Shown: piece after piece, positions 1 through 13,300 of the stretch
How positions within the stretch are numbered: the first letter of the stretch is position 1
How the letters are laid out: each line of letters starts with the position of its first letter
Origin: Lasioglossum baleicum
Lineage: Eukaryota; Arthropoda; Insecta; Hymenoptera; Halictidae
Direction: 5' to 3'
DNA: 64,000 bases
Assembly: GCF_051020765.1 (NCBI RefSeq)
Contig: NW_027469216.1
Location: 288,765-352,764 of the forward strand
The notes under the pieces: generated by a model
What the model was told of the DNA's origin: nothing
Database searches by the model: none
The model's input: only the letters and a program-made list of their open reading frames with translations
Position numbers and translations under genes: made by a program

Positions 1-3000
1 ATCCTCCGCCGAGGTCGACGCGCGTTACCGATGCACACGTAAAAAATTTTCCGCGAATTTTCGCGAATTTTTCGCGCGGTAAGCCTTCGTCTCCGCGTCC
101 TCCGTCCGACGAGCCTACTCTCGCCCGCACCCGTCGACCCGTTCTCGAGCTATGCGGCGACAAAGAAACTTTGATTTTTCACTAATTTGACGTCATCGAG
201 AAAGTTACGGCCAACTGGGAATTAAAGGTATATCGCCTTTCCGAAATTTCCGGGAGCCCGTCGGGCCTTCGGCCCCGCTCGGCTCGGCTCGGCTCGAGGT
301 CGATGTCGTCGGTAGCGACGATGGTGGCGGGGAGGTGCGCAATTGGTCTGTCATCGCCATCATCCTCCCAACCCCCCCTCACCCTTTAAAATTAATGGAA
401 AATGTAAACCTAAACGTAGAGTCGGATTCGTAACCTCGAAGTTACATGTCCATTCGCTCAACTATCAAGGGAGAGTAAACGCGGCGACTGTGGCGGCACT
501 CGCCGCCGATGCGATGTCAGCGTCGCGAAGTTGGCGTTAAATTCGAACGTTTGAATCAGTTACTTTCTTTCGGGCCCTTTTCAGCCCTGAACCGTGGAAG
601 CGCCGAAATTCGGGTTTCATTTTTAACGCGGCAGCTTATACCCCCCGAGCCGTTACCGACCACTGCCGGTGGTGGTCGGTAAGTTATCCTCCGCCGAGGT
701 CGACGCGCGTTACCGATGCACACGTAAAAAATTTTCCGCGAATTTTCGCGAATTTTTCGCGCGTTAAGCCTTTGTCTCCGCGTCCTCCGTCCGACGAGCC
801 TACTCTCGCCCGCACCCGTCGACCCGTTCTCGAGCTATGCGGCGACAAAGAAACTTTGATTTTTCACTAATTTGACGTCATCGAGAAAGTTACGGCCAAC
901 TGGGAATTAAAGGTATATCGCCTTTCCGAAATTTCCGGGAGCCCGTCGGTCCTTCGGCCCAGCTCGGCTCGAGGTCGAGGTCGTCGGTAGCGACGATGGT
1001 GGCGGGGAGGTGCGCAATTGGTCTGTCATCGCCATCATCCTCCCAACCCTCCCCCTCACCCTTTAAAATTAATGGAAAATGTAAACCTAAACGTAGAGTC
1101 GGATTCGTAACCTCGAAGTTACAAGTCCATTCGCTCAACCATCAAGGGAGAGTAAACGCGGCGACTGTGGCGGCACTCGCCGCCGATGCGATGTCAGCGT
1201 CGCGAAGTTGGCGTTAAATTCGAACGTTTGGATCACTTACTTTCTTTCGGGCCCTTTTCAGCCCTGAACCGTGGAAGCGCCGAAATTCGGGTTTCATTTT
1301 TAACGCGGCAGCTTATACCCCCCGAGCCGTTACCGACCACTGCCGGTGGTGGTCGGTAAGTTATCCTCCGCCGAGGTCGACGCGCGTTACCGATGCACAC
1401 GTAAAAAATTTTCCGCGAATTTTCGCGAATTTTTCGCGCGGTAAGCCTTTGTCTCCGCGTCCTCCGTCCGACGAGCCTACTCTCGCCCGCACCCGTCGAC
1501 CCGTTCTCGAGCTATGCGGCGACAAAGAAACTTTGATTTTTCACTAATTTGACGTCATCGAGAAAGTTACGGCCAACTGGGAATTAAAGGTATATCGCCT
1601 TTCCGAAATTTCCGGGAGCCCGTCGGGCCTTCGGCCCAGCTCGGCTCGAGGTCGAGGTCGTCGGTAGCGACGATGGTGGCGGGGAGGTGCGCAATTGGTC
1701 TGTCATCGCCATCATCCTCCCAACCCCCCCCTCACCCTTTAAAATTAATGGAAAATGTAAACCTAAACGTAGAGTCGGATTCGTAACCTCGAAGTTACAA
1801 GTCCATTCGCTCAACCATCAAGGGAGAGTAAACGCGACGACTGTGGCGGCACTCGCCATCGATGCGAAGTCAGCGTCGCGAAATTGGCGTTAAATTCGAA
1901 CGTTTGGATCAGTTATTTTCTTTCGGGCCCTTTTCAGCCCTGAACCGTGGAAGCGCCGAAATTCGGGTTTCATTTTTAACGCGCCAGCTTATACCCCCCG
2001 AGCCGTTACCGACCACTGCCGGTGATGGTCGGTAAGTTATCCTCCGCCGAGGTCGACGCGCGTTACCGATGCACACGTAAAAAATTTTCCGCGAATTTTC
2101 GCGAATTTTTCGCGCGGTAAGCCTTCGTCTCCGCGTCCTCCGTCCGACGAGCCTACTCTCGCCCGCACCCGTCGACCCGTTCTCGAGCTATGCGGCGACA
2201 AAGAAACTTTGATTTTTCACTAATTTGACGTCATCGAGAAAGTTACGGCCAACTGGGAATTAAAGGTATATCGCCTTTCCGAAATTTCCGGGAGCCCGTC
2301 GGGCCTTCGGCCCCGCTCGGCTCGGCTCGGCTCGAGGTCGATGTCGTCGGTAGCGACGATGGTGGCGGGGAGGTGCGCAATTGGTCTGTCATCGCCATCA
2401 TCCTCCCAACCCCCCCTCACCCTTTAAAATTAATGGAAAATGTAAACCTAAACGTAGAGTCGGATTCGTAACCTCGAAGTTACAAGTCCATTCGCTCAAC
2501 TATCAAGGGAGAGTAAACGCGGCGACTGTGGCGGCACTCGCCGCCGATGCGATGTCAGCGTCGCGAGGTTGGCGTTAAATTCGAACGTTTGAATCAGTTA
2601 CTTTCTTTCGGGCCCTTTTCAGCCCTGAACCGTGGAAGCGCCGAAATTCGGGTTTCATTTTTAACGCGGCAGCTTATACCCCCCGAGCCGTTACCGACCA
2701 CTGCCGGTGGTGGTCGGTAAGTTATCGTCCGCCGAGGTCGACGCGCGTTACCGATGCACACGTAAAAAATTTTCCGCGAATTTTCGCGAATTTTTCGCGC
2801 GGTAAGCCTTTGTCTCCGCGTCCTCCGTCCGACGAGCCTACTCTCGCCCGCACCCGTCGACCCGTTCTCGAGCTATGCGGCGACAAAGAAACTTTGATTT
2901 TTCACTAATTTGACGTCATCGAGAAAGTTACGGCCAACTGGGAATTAAAGGTATATCGCCTTTCCGAAATTTCCGGGAGCCCGTCGGGCCTTCGGCCCAG

Positions 3001-6000
3001 CTCGGCTCGAGGTCGAGGTCGTCGGTAGCGACGATGGTGGCGGGGAGGTGCGCGATTGGTCTGTCATCGCCATCATCCTCCCAACCCCCCCTCACCCTTT
3101 AAAATTAATGGAAAATGTAAACCTAAACGTAGAGTCGGATTCGTAACCTCGAAGTTACAAGTCCATTCGCTCAACCATCAAGGGAGAGTAAACGCGGCGA
3201 CTGTGGCGGCACTCGCCATCGATGCGAAGTCAGCGTTGCGAAATTGGCGTTAAATTCGAACGTTTGGATCAGTTATTTTCTTTCGGGCCCTTTTCAGCCC
3301 TGAACCGTGGAAGCGCCGAAATTCGGGTTTCATTTTTAACGCGGCAGCTTATACCCCCCGAGCCGTTACCGACCACTGCCGGTGGTGGTCGGTAAGTTAT
3401 CCTCCGCCGAGGTCGACGCGCGTTACCGATGCACACGTAAAAAATTTTCCGCGAATTTTCGCGAATTTTTCGCGCGGTAAGCCTTTGTCTCCGCGTCCTC
3501 CGTCCGACGAGCCTACTCTCGCCCGCACCCGTCGACCCGTTCTCGAGCTATACGGCGACAAAGAAACTTTGATTTTTCACTAATTTGACGTCATCGAGAA
3601 AGTTACGGCCAACTGGGAATTAAAGGTATATCGCCTTTCCGAAATTTCCGGGAGCTCGTCGGGCCTTCGGCCCCGCTCGGCTCGAGGTCGAGGTCGTCGG
3701 TAGCGACGATGGTGGCGGGGAGGTGCGCAATTGGTCTGTCATCGCCATCATCCTCCCAACCCCCCCTCACCCTTTAAAATTAATGGAAAATGTAAACCTA
3801 AACGTAGAGTCGGATTCGTAACCTCGAAGTTACAAGTCCATTCGCTCAACTATCAAGGGAGAGTAAACGCGGCGACTGTGGCGGCACTCGCCACCGATGC
3901 GATGTCAGCGTCGCGAAGTTGGCGTTAAATTCGAACGTTTGAATCAGTTATTTTCTTTCGGGTCCTTCTCAGCCCTGAACCGTGGAAGCGCCGAAATTCG
4001 GGTTTCATTTTTAACGCGGCAGCTTATACCCCCGAGCGTTAACGACCACTGCCGGTGGTGGTCGGTAAGTTATCCTCCGCCGAGGTCGACGCGCGTTACC
4101 GATGCACACGTAAAAAATTTTCCGCGAATTTTCGCGAATTTTTCGCGCGGTAAGCCTTCGTCTCCGCGTCCTCCGTCCGACGAGCCTACTCTCGCCCGCA
4201 CCCGTCGACCCGTTCTCGAGCTATGCGGCGACAAAGAAACTTTGATTTTTCACTAATTTGACGTCATCGAGAAAGTTACGGCCAACTGGGAATTAAAGGT
4301 ATATCGCCTTTCCGAAATTTCCGGGAGCCCGTCGGGCCTTCGGCCCCGCTCGGCTCGGCTCGGCTCGAGGGCGATGTCGTCGGTAGCGACGATGGTGGCG
4401 GGGAGGTGCGCAATTGGTCTGTCATCGCCATCATCCTCCCAACCCCCCCTCACCCTTTAAAATTAATGGAAAATGTAAACCTAAACGTAGAGTCGGATTC
4501 GTAACCTCGAAGTTACAAGTCCATTCGCTCAACTATCACGGGAGAGTAAACGCGGCGACTGTGGCGGCACTCGCCGCCGATGCGATGTCAGCGTCGCGAA
4601 GTTGGCGTTAAATTCGAACGTTTGAATCAGTTACTTTCTTTCGGGCCCTTTTCAGCCCTGAACCGTGGAAGCGCCGAAATTCGGGTTTCATTTTTAACGC
4701 GGCAGCTTATACCCCCCGAGCCGTTACCGACCACTGCCGGTGGTGGTCGGTAAGTTATCCTCCGCCGAGGTCGACGCGCGTTACCGATGCACACGTAAAA
4801 AATTTTCCGCGAATTTTCGCGAATTTTTCGCGCGGTAAGCCTTTGTCTCCGCGTCCTCCGTCCGACGAGCCTACTCTCGCCCGCACCCGTCGACCCGTTC
4901 TCGAGCTATGCGGCGACAAAGAAACTTTGATTTTTCACTAATTTGACGTCATCGAGAAAGTTACGGCCAACTGGGAATTAAAGGTATATCGCCTTTCCGA
5001 AATTTCCGGGAGCCCGTCGGGCCTTCGGCCCCGCTCGGCTCGAGGTCGAGGTCGTCGGTAGCGACGATGGTGGCGGGGAGGTGCGCAATTGGTCTGTCAT
5101 CGCCATCATCCTCCCAACCCCCCCCCTCACCCTTTAAAATTAATGGAAAATGTAAACCTAAACGTAGAGTCGGATTCGTAACCTCGAAGTTACAAGTCCA
5201 TTCGCTCAACCATCAAGGGAGAGTAAACGCGGCGACTGTGGCGGCACTCGCCATCGATGCGAAGTCAGCGTTGCGAAATTGGCGTTAAATTCGAACGTTT
5301 GGATCAGTTATTTTCTTTCGGGCCCTTTTCAGCCCTGAACCGTGGAAGCGCCGAAATTCGGGTTTCATTTTTAACGCGGCAGCTTATACCCCCCGAGCCG
5401 TTACCGACCACTGCCGGTGGTGGTCGGTAAGTTATCCTCCGCCGAGGTCGACGCGCGTTACCGATGCACACGTAAAAAATTTTCCGCGAATTTTCGCGAA
5501 TTTTTAGCGCGGTAAGCCTTTGTCTCCGCGTCCTCCGTCCGACGAGCCTACTCTCGCCCGCACCCGTCGACCCGTTCTCGAGCTATACGGCGACAAAGAA
5601 ACTTTGATTTTTCACTAATTTGACGTCATCGAGAAAGTTACGGCCAACTGGGAATTAAAGGTATATCGCCTTTCCGAAATTTCCGGGAGCTCGTCGGGCC
5701 TTCGGCCCCGCTCGGCTCGAGGTCGAGGTCGTCGGTAGCGACGATGGTCGCTGGGGAGGTGCGCAATTGGTCTGTCATCGCCATCATCCTCCCAACCCCC
5801 CCTCAGCCTTTAAAATTAATGGAAAATGTAAACCTAAACGTAGAGTCGGATTCGTAACCTCGAAGTTACAAGTCCATTCGCTCAACTATCAAGGGAGAGT
5901 AAACGCGGCGACTGTGGCGGCACTCGCCACCGATGCGATGTCAGCGTCGCGAAGTTGGCGTTAAATTCGAACGTTTGAATCAGTTATTTTCTTTCGGGTC

Positions 6001-6294
6001 CTTTTCAGCCCTGAACCGTGGAAGCGCCGAAATTCGGGTTTCATTTTTAACGCGGCAGCTTATACCCCCGAGCGTTAACGACCACTGCCGGTGGTGGTCG
6101 GTAAGTTATCCTCCGCCGAGGTCGACGCGCGTTACCGATGCACACGTAAAAAATTTTCCGCGAATTTTCGCGAATTTTTCGGCTGGTAAGCCTTCGTCTC
6201 CGCGTCCTCCGTCCGACGAGCCTACTCTCGCCCGCACCCGTCGACCCGTTCTCGAGCTATACGGCGACAAAGAAATTTTGATTTTTCACTAATT
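1..6294 (+). repeat. Block A: partial unit plus three turns of a 3-monomer HOR
   Basis: After a partial copy (1-187), monomers start at 188, 873, 1550, 2226, 2911, 3586, 4259, 4944 and 5621. Units 188, 2226 and 4259 share four GCTCG units followed by a GCGATGTCG or TCGATGTCG variant. Units 2911 and 4944 share GCGTTGCGAAATTGG. Units 3586 and 5621 share ATACCCCCGAGCGTTAACG with one fewer C. Turns two and three are related by shifts of 2033-2035 bp; turn one is more divergent (shift 2038 for its first unit). Marks confined to this part are GGCCCAGCTCGG (units 873, 1550 and 2911); CTATGCGGCG and CCGACGAGCC are frequent here and become rare after about 9 kb. Confidence 0.85.
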
Positions 6295-9200
6295 TGACGT
6301 CATCGAGAAAGTTACGGCCAACTGGGAATTAAAGGTATATCGCCTTTCCGAAATTTCCGGGAGCCCGTCGGGCCTTCGGCCCCGCTCGGCTCGAGGTCGA
6401 GGTCGTCGGTAGCGACGATGGTGGCCGGGGAGGTGCGCAATTGGTCTGTCATCGCCATCCTCCCCCCCAACCCCCCCTCACCCTTTAAAATTAATGGAAA
6501 ATGTAAACCTAAACGTAGAGTCGGATTTGTAACCTCGAAGTTACAAGTCCATTCGCTCAACTATCAAGGGAGAGTAAACGCGGCGACTGTGGCGGCACTC
6601 GCCGCCGATGCGATGTCAGCGTCGCGAAGTTGGCGTTAAATTCGAACGTTTGAATCAGTTATTTTCTTTCGGGCCCTTTTCAGCCCTGAACCGTGGAAGC
6701 GCCGAAATTCGGGTTTCATTTTTAACGCGGCAGCTTATACCCCCCGAGCCGTTACCGACCACTGCCGGTGGTGGTCGGTAAGTTATCCTCCGCCGAGGTC
6801 GACGCGCGTTACCGATGCACACGTAAAAAATTTTCCGCGAATTTTCGCGAATTTTTCGCGCGGTAAGCCTTCGTCTCCGCGTCCTCCGTCCGAAAAGCCT
6901 ACTCTCGCCCGCACCCGTCGACCCGTTCTCGAGCTATACGGCGACATAGAAACTTTGATTTTTCACTAATTTGACGTCATCGAGAAAGTTACGGCCAACT
7001 GGGAATTAAAGGTATATCGCCTTTCCGAAATATCCGGGAGCCCGTCGGGCCTTCGGCCCCGCTCGGCTCGGCTTGGCTCGAGGTCGAGGTCGTCGGTAGC
7101 GACGATGGTGGCGGGGAGGTGCGCAATTGGTCTGTCATCGCCATCATCCTCCCAACCCCCCCTCACCCTTTAAAATTAATGGAAAATGTAAACCTAAACG
7201 TAGAGTCGGATTCGTAACCTCGAAGTTACAAGTCCATTCGCTCAACCGTCAAGGGAGAGTAAACGCGGCGACTGTGGCGGCACTCGCCATCGATGCGAAG
7301 TCAGCGTCGCGAAATTGGCGTTAAATTCGAACGTTTGGATCAGTTATTTTCTTTCGAGCCCTTTTCAGCCCTGAACCGTGGAAGCGCCGAAATTCGGGTT
7401 TCATTTTTAACGCGGCAGCTTATACCCCCCGAGCCGTTACCGACCACTGCCGGTGGTGGTCGGTAAGTTATCCTCCGCCGAGGTCGACGCGCGTTACCGA
7501 TGCACACGTAAAAAATTTTCCGCGAATTTTCGCGAATTTTTCGGCTGGTAAGCCTTCGTCTCCGCGTCCTCCGTCCGACGAGCCTACTCTCGCCCGCACC
7601 CGTCGACCCGTTCTCGAGCTATACGGCGACAAAGAAATTTTGATTTTTCACTAATTTGACGTCATCGAGAAAGTTACGGCCAACTGGGAATTAAAGGTAT
7701 ATCGCCTTTCCGAAATTTCCGGGAGCTCGTCGGGCCTTCGGCCCCGCTCGGCTCGAGGTCGAGGTCGTCGGTAGCGACGATGGTGGCGGGGAGGTGCGCA
7801 ATTGGTCTGTCATCGCCATCCCCCCCCCCAACCCTTCCTCACCCTTTAAAATTAATGGAAAATGTAAACCTAAACGTAGAGTCGGATTCGTAACCTCGAA
7901 GTTACAAGTCCATTTTCTCAACCGTCAAGGGAGAGTAAACGCGGCGACTGTGGCGGCACTCGCCATCGATGCGAAGTCAGCGTCGCGAAATTGGCGTTAA
8001 ATTCGAACGTTTGGATCAGTTATTTTCTTTCGAGCCCTTTTCAGCCCTGAACCGTGGAAGCGCCGAAATTCGGGTTTCATTTTTAACGCGGCAGCTTATA
8101 CCCCCCGAGCCGTTACCGACCACTGCCGGTGGTGGTCGGTAAGTTATCCTCCGCCGAGGTCGACGCGCGTTACCGATGCACACGTAAAAAATTTTCCGCG
8201 AATTTTCGCGAATTTTTCGCGCGGTAAGCCTTCGTCTCCGCGTCCTCCGTCCGACGAGCCTACTCTCGCCCGCACCCGTCGACCCGTTCTCGAGCTATGC
8301 GGCGACAAAGAAACTTTGATTTTTCACTAATTTGACGTCATCGAGAAAGTTACGGCCAACTGGGAATTAAAGGTATATCGCCTTTCCGAAATTTCCGGGA
8401 GCTCGTCGGGCCTTCGGCCCCGCTCGGCTCGAGGTCGAGGTCGTCGGTAGCGACGATGGTGGCGGGGAGGTGCGCAATTGGTCTGTCATCGCCATCCCCC
8501 CCCCCAACCCTTCCTCACCCTTTAAAATTAATGGAAAATGTAAACCTAAACGTAGAGTCGGATTCGTAACCTCGAAGTTACAAGTCCATTCGCTCAACCG
8601 TCAAGGGAGAGTAAACGCGGCGACTGTGGCGGCACTCGCCATCGATGCGAAGTCAGCGTCGCGAAATTGGCGTTAAATTCGAACGTTTGGATCAGTTATT
8701 TTCTTTCGAGCCCTTTTCAGCCCTGAACCGTGGAAGCGCCGAAATTCGGGTTTCATTTTTAACGCGGCAGCTTATACCCCCCGAGCCGTTACCGACCACT
8801 GCCGGTGGTGGTCGGTAAGTTATCCTCCGCCGAGGTCGACGCGCGTTACCGATGCACACGTAAAAAATTTTCCGCGAATTTTCGCGAATTTTTCGCGCGG
8901 TAAGCCTTTGTCTCCGCGTCCTCCGTCCGACGAGCCTACTCTCGCCCGCACCCGTCGACCCGTTCTCGAGCTATGCGGCGACAAAGAAACTTTGATTTTT
9001 CACTAATTTGACGTCATCGAGAAAGTTACGGCCAACTGGGAATTAAAGGTATATCGCCTTTCCGAAATTTCCGGGAGCTCGTCGGGCCTTCGGCCCCGCT
9101 CGGCTCGAGGTCGAGGTCGTCGGTAGCGACGATGGTGGCGGGGAGGTGCGCAATTGGTCTGTCATCGCCATCCCCCCCAACCCTTCCTCACACTTTAAAA

Positions 9201-10355
9201 TTAATGGAAAATGTAAACCTAAACGTAGAGTTGGATTCGTAACCTCGAAGTTACAAGTCCATTCGCTCAACCATCAAGGGAGAGTAAACGCGACGACTGT
9301 GGCGGCACTCGCCATCGATGCGAAGTCAGCGTCGCGAAATTGGCGGTAAATTCGAACGTTTGGATCAGTTATTTTCTTTCGGGCCCTTTTCAGCCCTGAA
9401 CCGTGGAAGCGCCGAAATTCGGGTTTCATTTTTAACGCGGCAGCTTATACCCCCCGAGCCGTTACCGACCACTGCCGGTGATGGTCGGTAAGTTATCCTC
9501 CGCCGAGGTCGACGCGCGTTTCCGATGCACACGTAAAAAATTTTCCGCGAATTTTCGCGAATTTTTCGCGCGGTAAGCCTTCGTCTCCGCGTCCTCCGTC
9601 CGACAAGCCTACTCTCGCCCGCACCCGTCGACCCGTTCTCGAGCTATACGGCGACAAAGAAACTTTGATTTTTCACTAATTTGACGTCATCGAGAAAGTT
9701 ACGGCCAACTGGGAATTAAAGGTATATCGCCTTTCCGAAATTTCCGGGAGCCCGTCGGGCCTTCGGCCCCGCTCGGCTCGAGGTCGAGGTCGTCGGTAGC
9801 GACGATGGTGGCGGGGAGGTGCGCAATTGGTCTGTCATCGCCATCCCCCCCCAACCCTTCCTCACCCTTTAAAATTAATGGAAAATGTAAACCTAAACGT
9901 AGAGTCGGATTCGTAACCTCGAAGTTACAAGTCCATTCGCTCAACCATCAAGGGAGAGTAAACGCGGCGACTGTGGCGGCACTCGCCGCCGATGCGATGT
10001 CAGCGTCGCGAAATTGGCGTTAAATTCGAACGTTTGGATCAGTTATTTTCTTTCGGGCCCTTTTCAGCCCTGAACCGTGGAAGCGCCGAAATTCGGGTTT
10101 CATTTTTAACGCGGCAGCTTATAGCCCCCGAGCCGTTACCGACCACTGCCGGTGGTGGTCGGTAAGTTATCCTCCGCCGAGGTCGACGCGCGTTACCAAT
10201 GCACACGTAAAAAATTTTCCGCGAATTTTCGCGAATTTTTCGCGCGGTAAGCCTTCGTCTCCGCGTCCTCCGTCCGACAAGCCTACTCTCGCCCGTACCC
10301 GTCGACCCGTTCTCGAGCTATACGGCGACAAAGAAACTTTGATTTTTCACTAATT
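6295..10355 (+). repeat. Block B: six monomers, largely type II, with an adjacent duplicate pair
   Basis: Monomers start at 6295, 6972, 7657, 8333, 9009 and 9682. The units at 7657 and 8333 are near-identical neighbours (both read CATCCCCCCCCCCAACCC and TTTCGAGCCC), consistent with a recent single-monomer duplication. Unit 9009 carries the rare marks CCTCACACTTTAAA, GTAGAGTTGG and TTGGCGGTAAATTCG; unit 9682 is a hybrid with type I GCCGCCGATGCGATG followed by type II GCGAAATTGG and GGATCAG. The distal part of 9009 and most of 9682 recur 9425 bp downstream in block E. Confidence 0.85.
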
Positions 10356-13300
10356 TGACGTCATCGAGAAAGTTACGGCCAACTGGGAATTAAAGGTATA
10401 TCGCCTTTCCGAAATTTGCGGGAGCTCGTCGGGCCTTCGGCCCCGCTCGGCTCGAGGTCGAGGTCGTCGGTAGCGACGATGGTGGCGAGGAGGTGCGCAA
10501 TTGGTCTGTCATCGCCATCCTCCCCCCCAACCCCCCCTCACCCTTTAAAATTAATGGAAAATGTAAACCTAAACGTAGAGTCGGATTTGTAACCTCGAAG
10601 TTACAAGTCCATTCGCTCAACTATCAAGGGAGAGTAAACGCGGTGACTGTGGCGGCACTCGCCGCCGATGCGATGTCAGCGTCGCGAAGTTGGCGTTAAA
10701 TTCGAACGTTTGAATCAGTTATTTTCTTTCGGGCCCTTTTCAGCCCTGAACCGTGGAAGCGCCGAAATTCGGGTTTCATTTTTAACGCGGCAGCTTATAC
10801 CCCCCGAGCCGTTACCGACCACTGCCGGTGGTGGTCGGTAAGTTATCCTCCGCCGAGGTCGACGCGCGTTACCGATGCACACGTAAAAAATTTTCCGCGA
10901 ATTTTTCGCGCGGTAAGCCTTCGTCTCCGCGTCCTCCGTCCGACAAGCCTACTCTCGCCCGCACCCGTCGACCCGTTCTCGAGCTATACGGCGACAAAGA
11001 AACTTTGATTTTTCACTAATTTGACGTCATCGAGAAAGTTACGGCCAACTGGGAATGAAAGGTATATCGCCTTTCCGAAATTTCCGGGAGCCCGTCGGGC
11101 CTTCGGCCCCGCTCGGCTCGAGGTCGAGGTCGTCGGTAGCGACGATGGTGGCGGGGAGGTGCGCAATTGGTCTGTCATCGCCATCCTCTCCCCCAAACCC
11201 CCCTCACCCTTTAAAATTAATGGAAAATGTAAACCTAAACGTAGAGTCGGATTCGTAACCTCGAAGTTACAAGTCCATTCGCTCAACCATCAAGGGAGAG
11301 TAAACGCGGCGACTGTGGCGGCACTCGCCATCGATGCGAAGTCAGCGTCGCGAAATTGGCGTTAAATTCGAACGTTTGGATCAGTTATTTTCTTTCGGGC
11401 CCTTTTCAGCCCTGAACCGTGGAAGCGCCGAAATTCGGGTTTCATTTTTAACGCGGCAGCTTATACCCCCCGAGCCGTTACCGACCACTGCCGGTGGTGG
11501 TCGGTAAGTTATCCTCCGCCGAGGTCGACGCGCGTTACCGATGCACACGTAAAAAATTTTCTGCGAATTTTCGCGAATTTTTCGCGCGGTAAGCCTTCGT
11601 CTCCGCGTCCTCCGTCCGACAAGCCTACTCTCGCCCGTACCCGTCGACCCGTTCTCGAGCTATACGGCGACAAAGAAACTTTGATTTTTCACTAATTTGA
11701 CGTCATCGAGAAAGTTACGGCCAACTGAGAATTAAAGGTATATCGCCTTTCCGAAATTTGCGGGAGCTCGTCGGGCCTTCGGCCCCGCTCGGCTCGAGGT
11801 CGAGGTCGTCGGTAGCGACGATGGTGGCGGGGAGGTGCGCAATTGGTCTGTCATCGCCATCCTCCCCCCGAACCCCCCCTCACCCTTTAAAATTAATGGA
11901 AAATGTAAACCTAAACGTAGAGTCGGATTTGTAACCTCGAAGTTACAAGTCCATTCGCTCAACTATCAAGGGAGAGTAAACGCGGCGACTGTGGCGGCAC
12001 TCGCCGCCGATGCGATGTCAGCGTCGCGAAGTTGGCGTTAAATTCGAACGTTTGAATCAGTTATTTTCTTTCGGGCCCTTTTCAGCCCTGAACCGTGGAA
12101 GCGCCGAAATTCGGGTTTCATTTTTAACGCGGCAGCTTATACCCCCCGAGCCGTTACCGACCACTGCCGGTGGTGGTCGGTAAGTTATCCTCCGCCGAGG
12201 TCGACGCGCGTTACCGATGCACACGTAAAAAATTTTCCGCGAATTTTTGCGAATTTTTCGCGCGGTAAGCCTTCGTCTCCGCGTCCTCCGTCCGACGAGC
12301 CTACTCTCGCCCGCACCCGTCGACCCGTTCTCGAGCTATACGGCGACAAAGAAACTTTGATTTTTCACTAATTTGACGTCATCGAGAAAGTTACGGCCAA
12401 CTGGGAATTAAAGGTATATCGCCTTTCCGAAATTTGCGGGAGCTCGTCGGGCCTTCGGCCCCGCTCGGCTCGAGGTCGAGGTCGTCGGTAGCGACGATGG
12501 TGGCGGGGAGGTGCGCAATTGGTCTGTCATCGCCATCCCCCCCCCAACCCTTCCCCACCCTTTAAAATTAATGGAAAATGTAAACCTAAACGTAGAGTCG
12601 GATTCGTAACCTCGAAGTTACAAGTCCATTCGCTCAACCATCAAGGGAGGGTAAACGTGGCGACTGTGGCGGCACTCGCCATCGATGCGAAGTCAGCGTC
12701 GCGAAATTGGCGTTAAATTCGAACGTTTGGATCAGTTATTTTCTTCCGGGCCCTTTTCAGCCCTGAACCGTGGAAACGCCGAAATTCGGGTTTCATTTTT
12801 AACGCGGCAGCTTATACCCCCCGAGCCGTTACCGACCACTGCCGGTGGTGGTCGGTAAGTTATCCTCCGCCGAGGTCGACGCGCGTTACCGATGCACACG
12901 TAAAAAATTTTCCGCGAATTTTCGCGAATTTTTCGCGCGGTAAGCCTGCGTCTCCGCGTCCTCCGTCCGACAAGCCTACTCTCGCCCGCACCCGTCGACC
13001 CGTTCTCGAGCTATACGGCGACAAAGAAACTTTGATTTTTCACTAATTTGACGTCATCGAGAAAGTTACGGCCAACTGGGAATGAAAGGTATAGCGCCTT
13101 TCCGAAATTTCCGGGAGCCCGTCGGGCCTTCGGCCCCGCTCGGCTCGAGGTCGAGGTCGTCGGTAGCGACGATGGTGGCGGGGAGGTGCGCAATTGGTCT
13201 GTCATCGCCATCCTCCCCCCCAAACCCCCCTCACCCTTTAAAATTAATGGAAAATGTAAACCTAAACGTAGAGTCGGATTCGTAACCTCGAAGTTACAAG

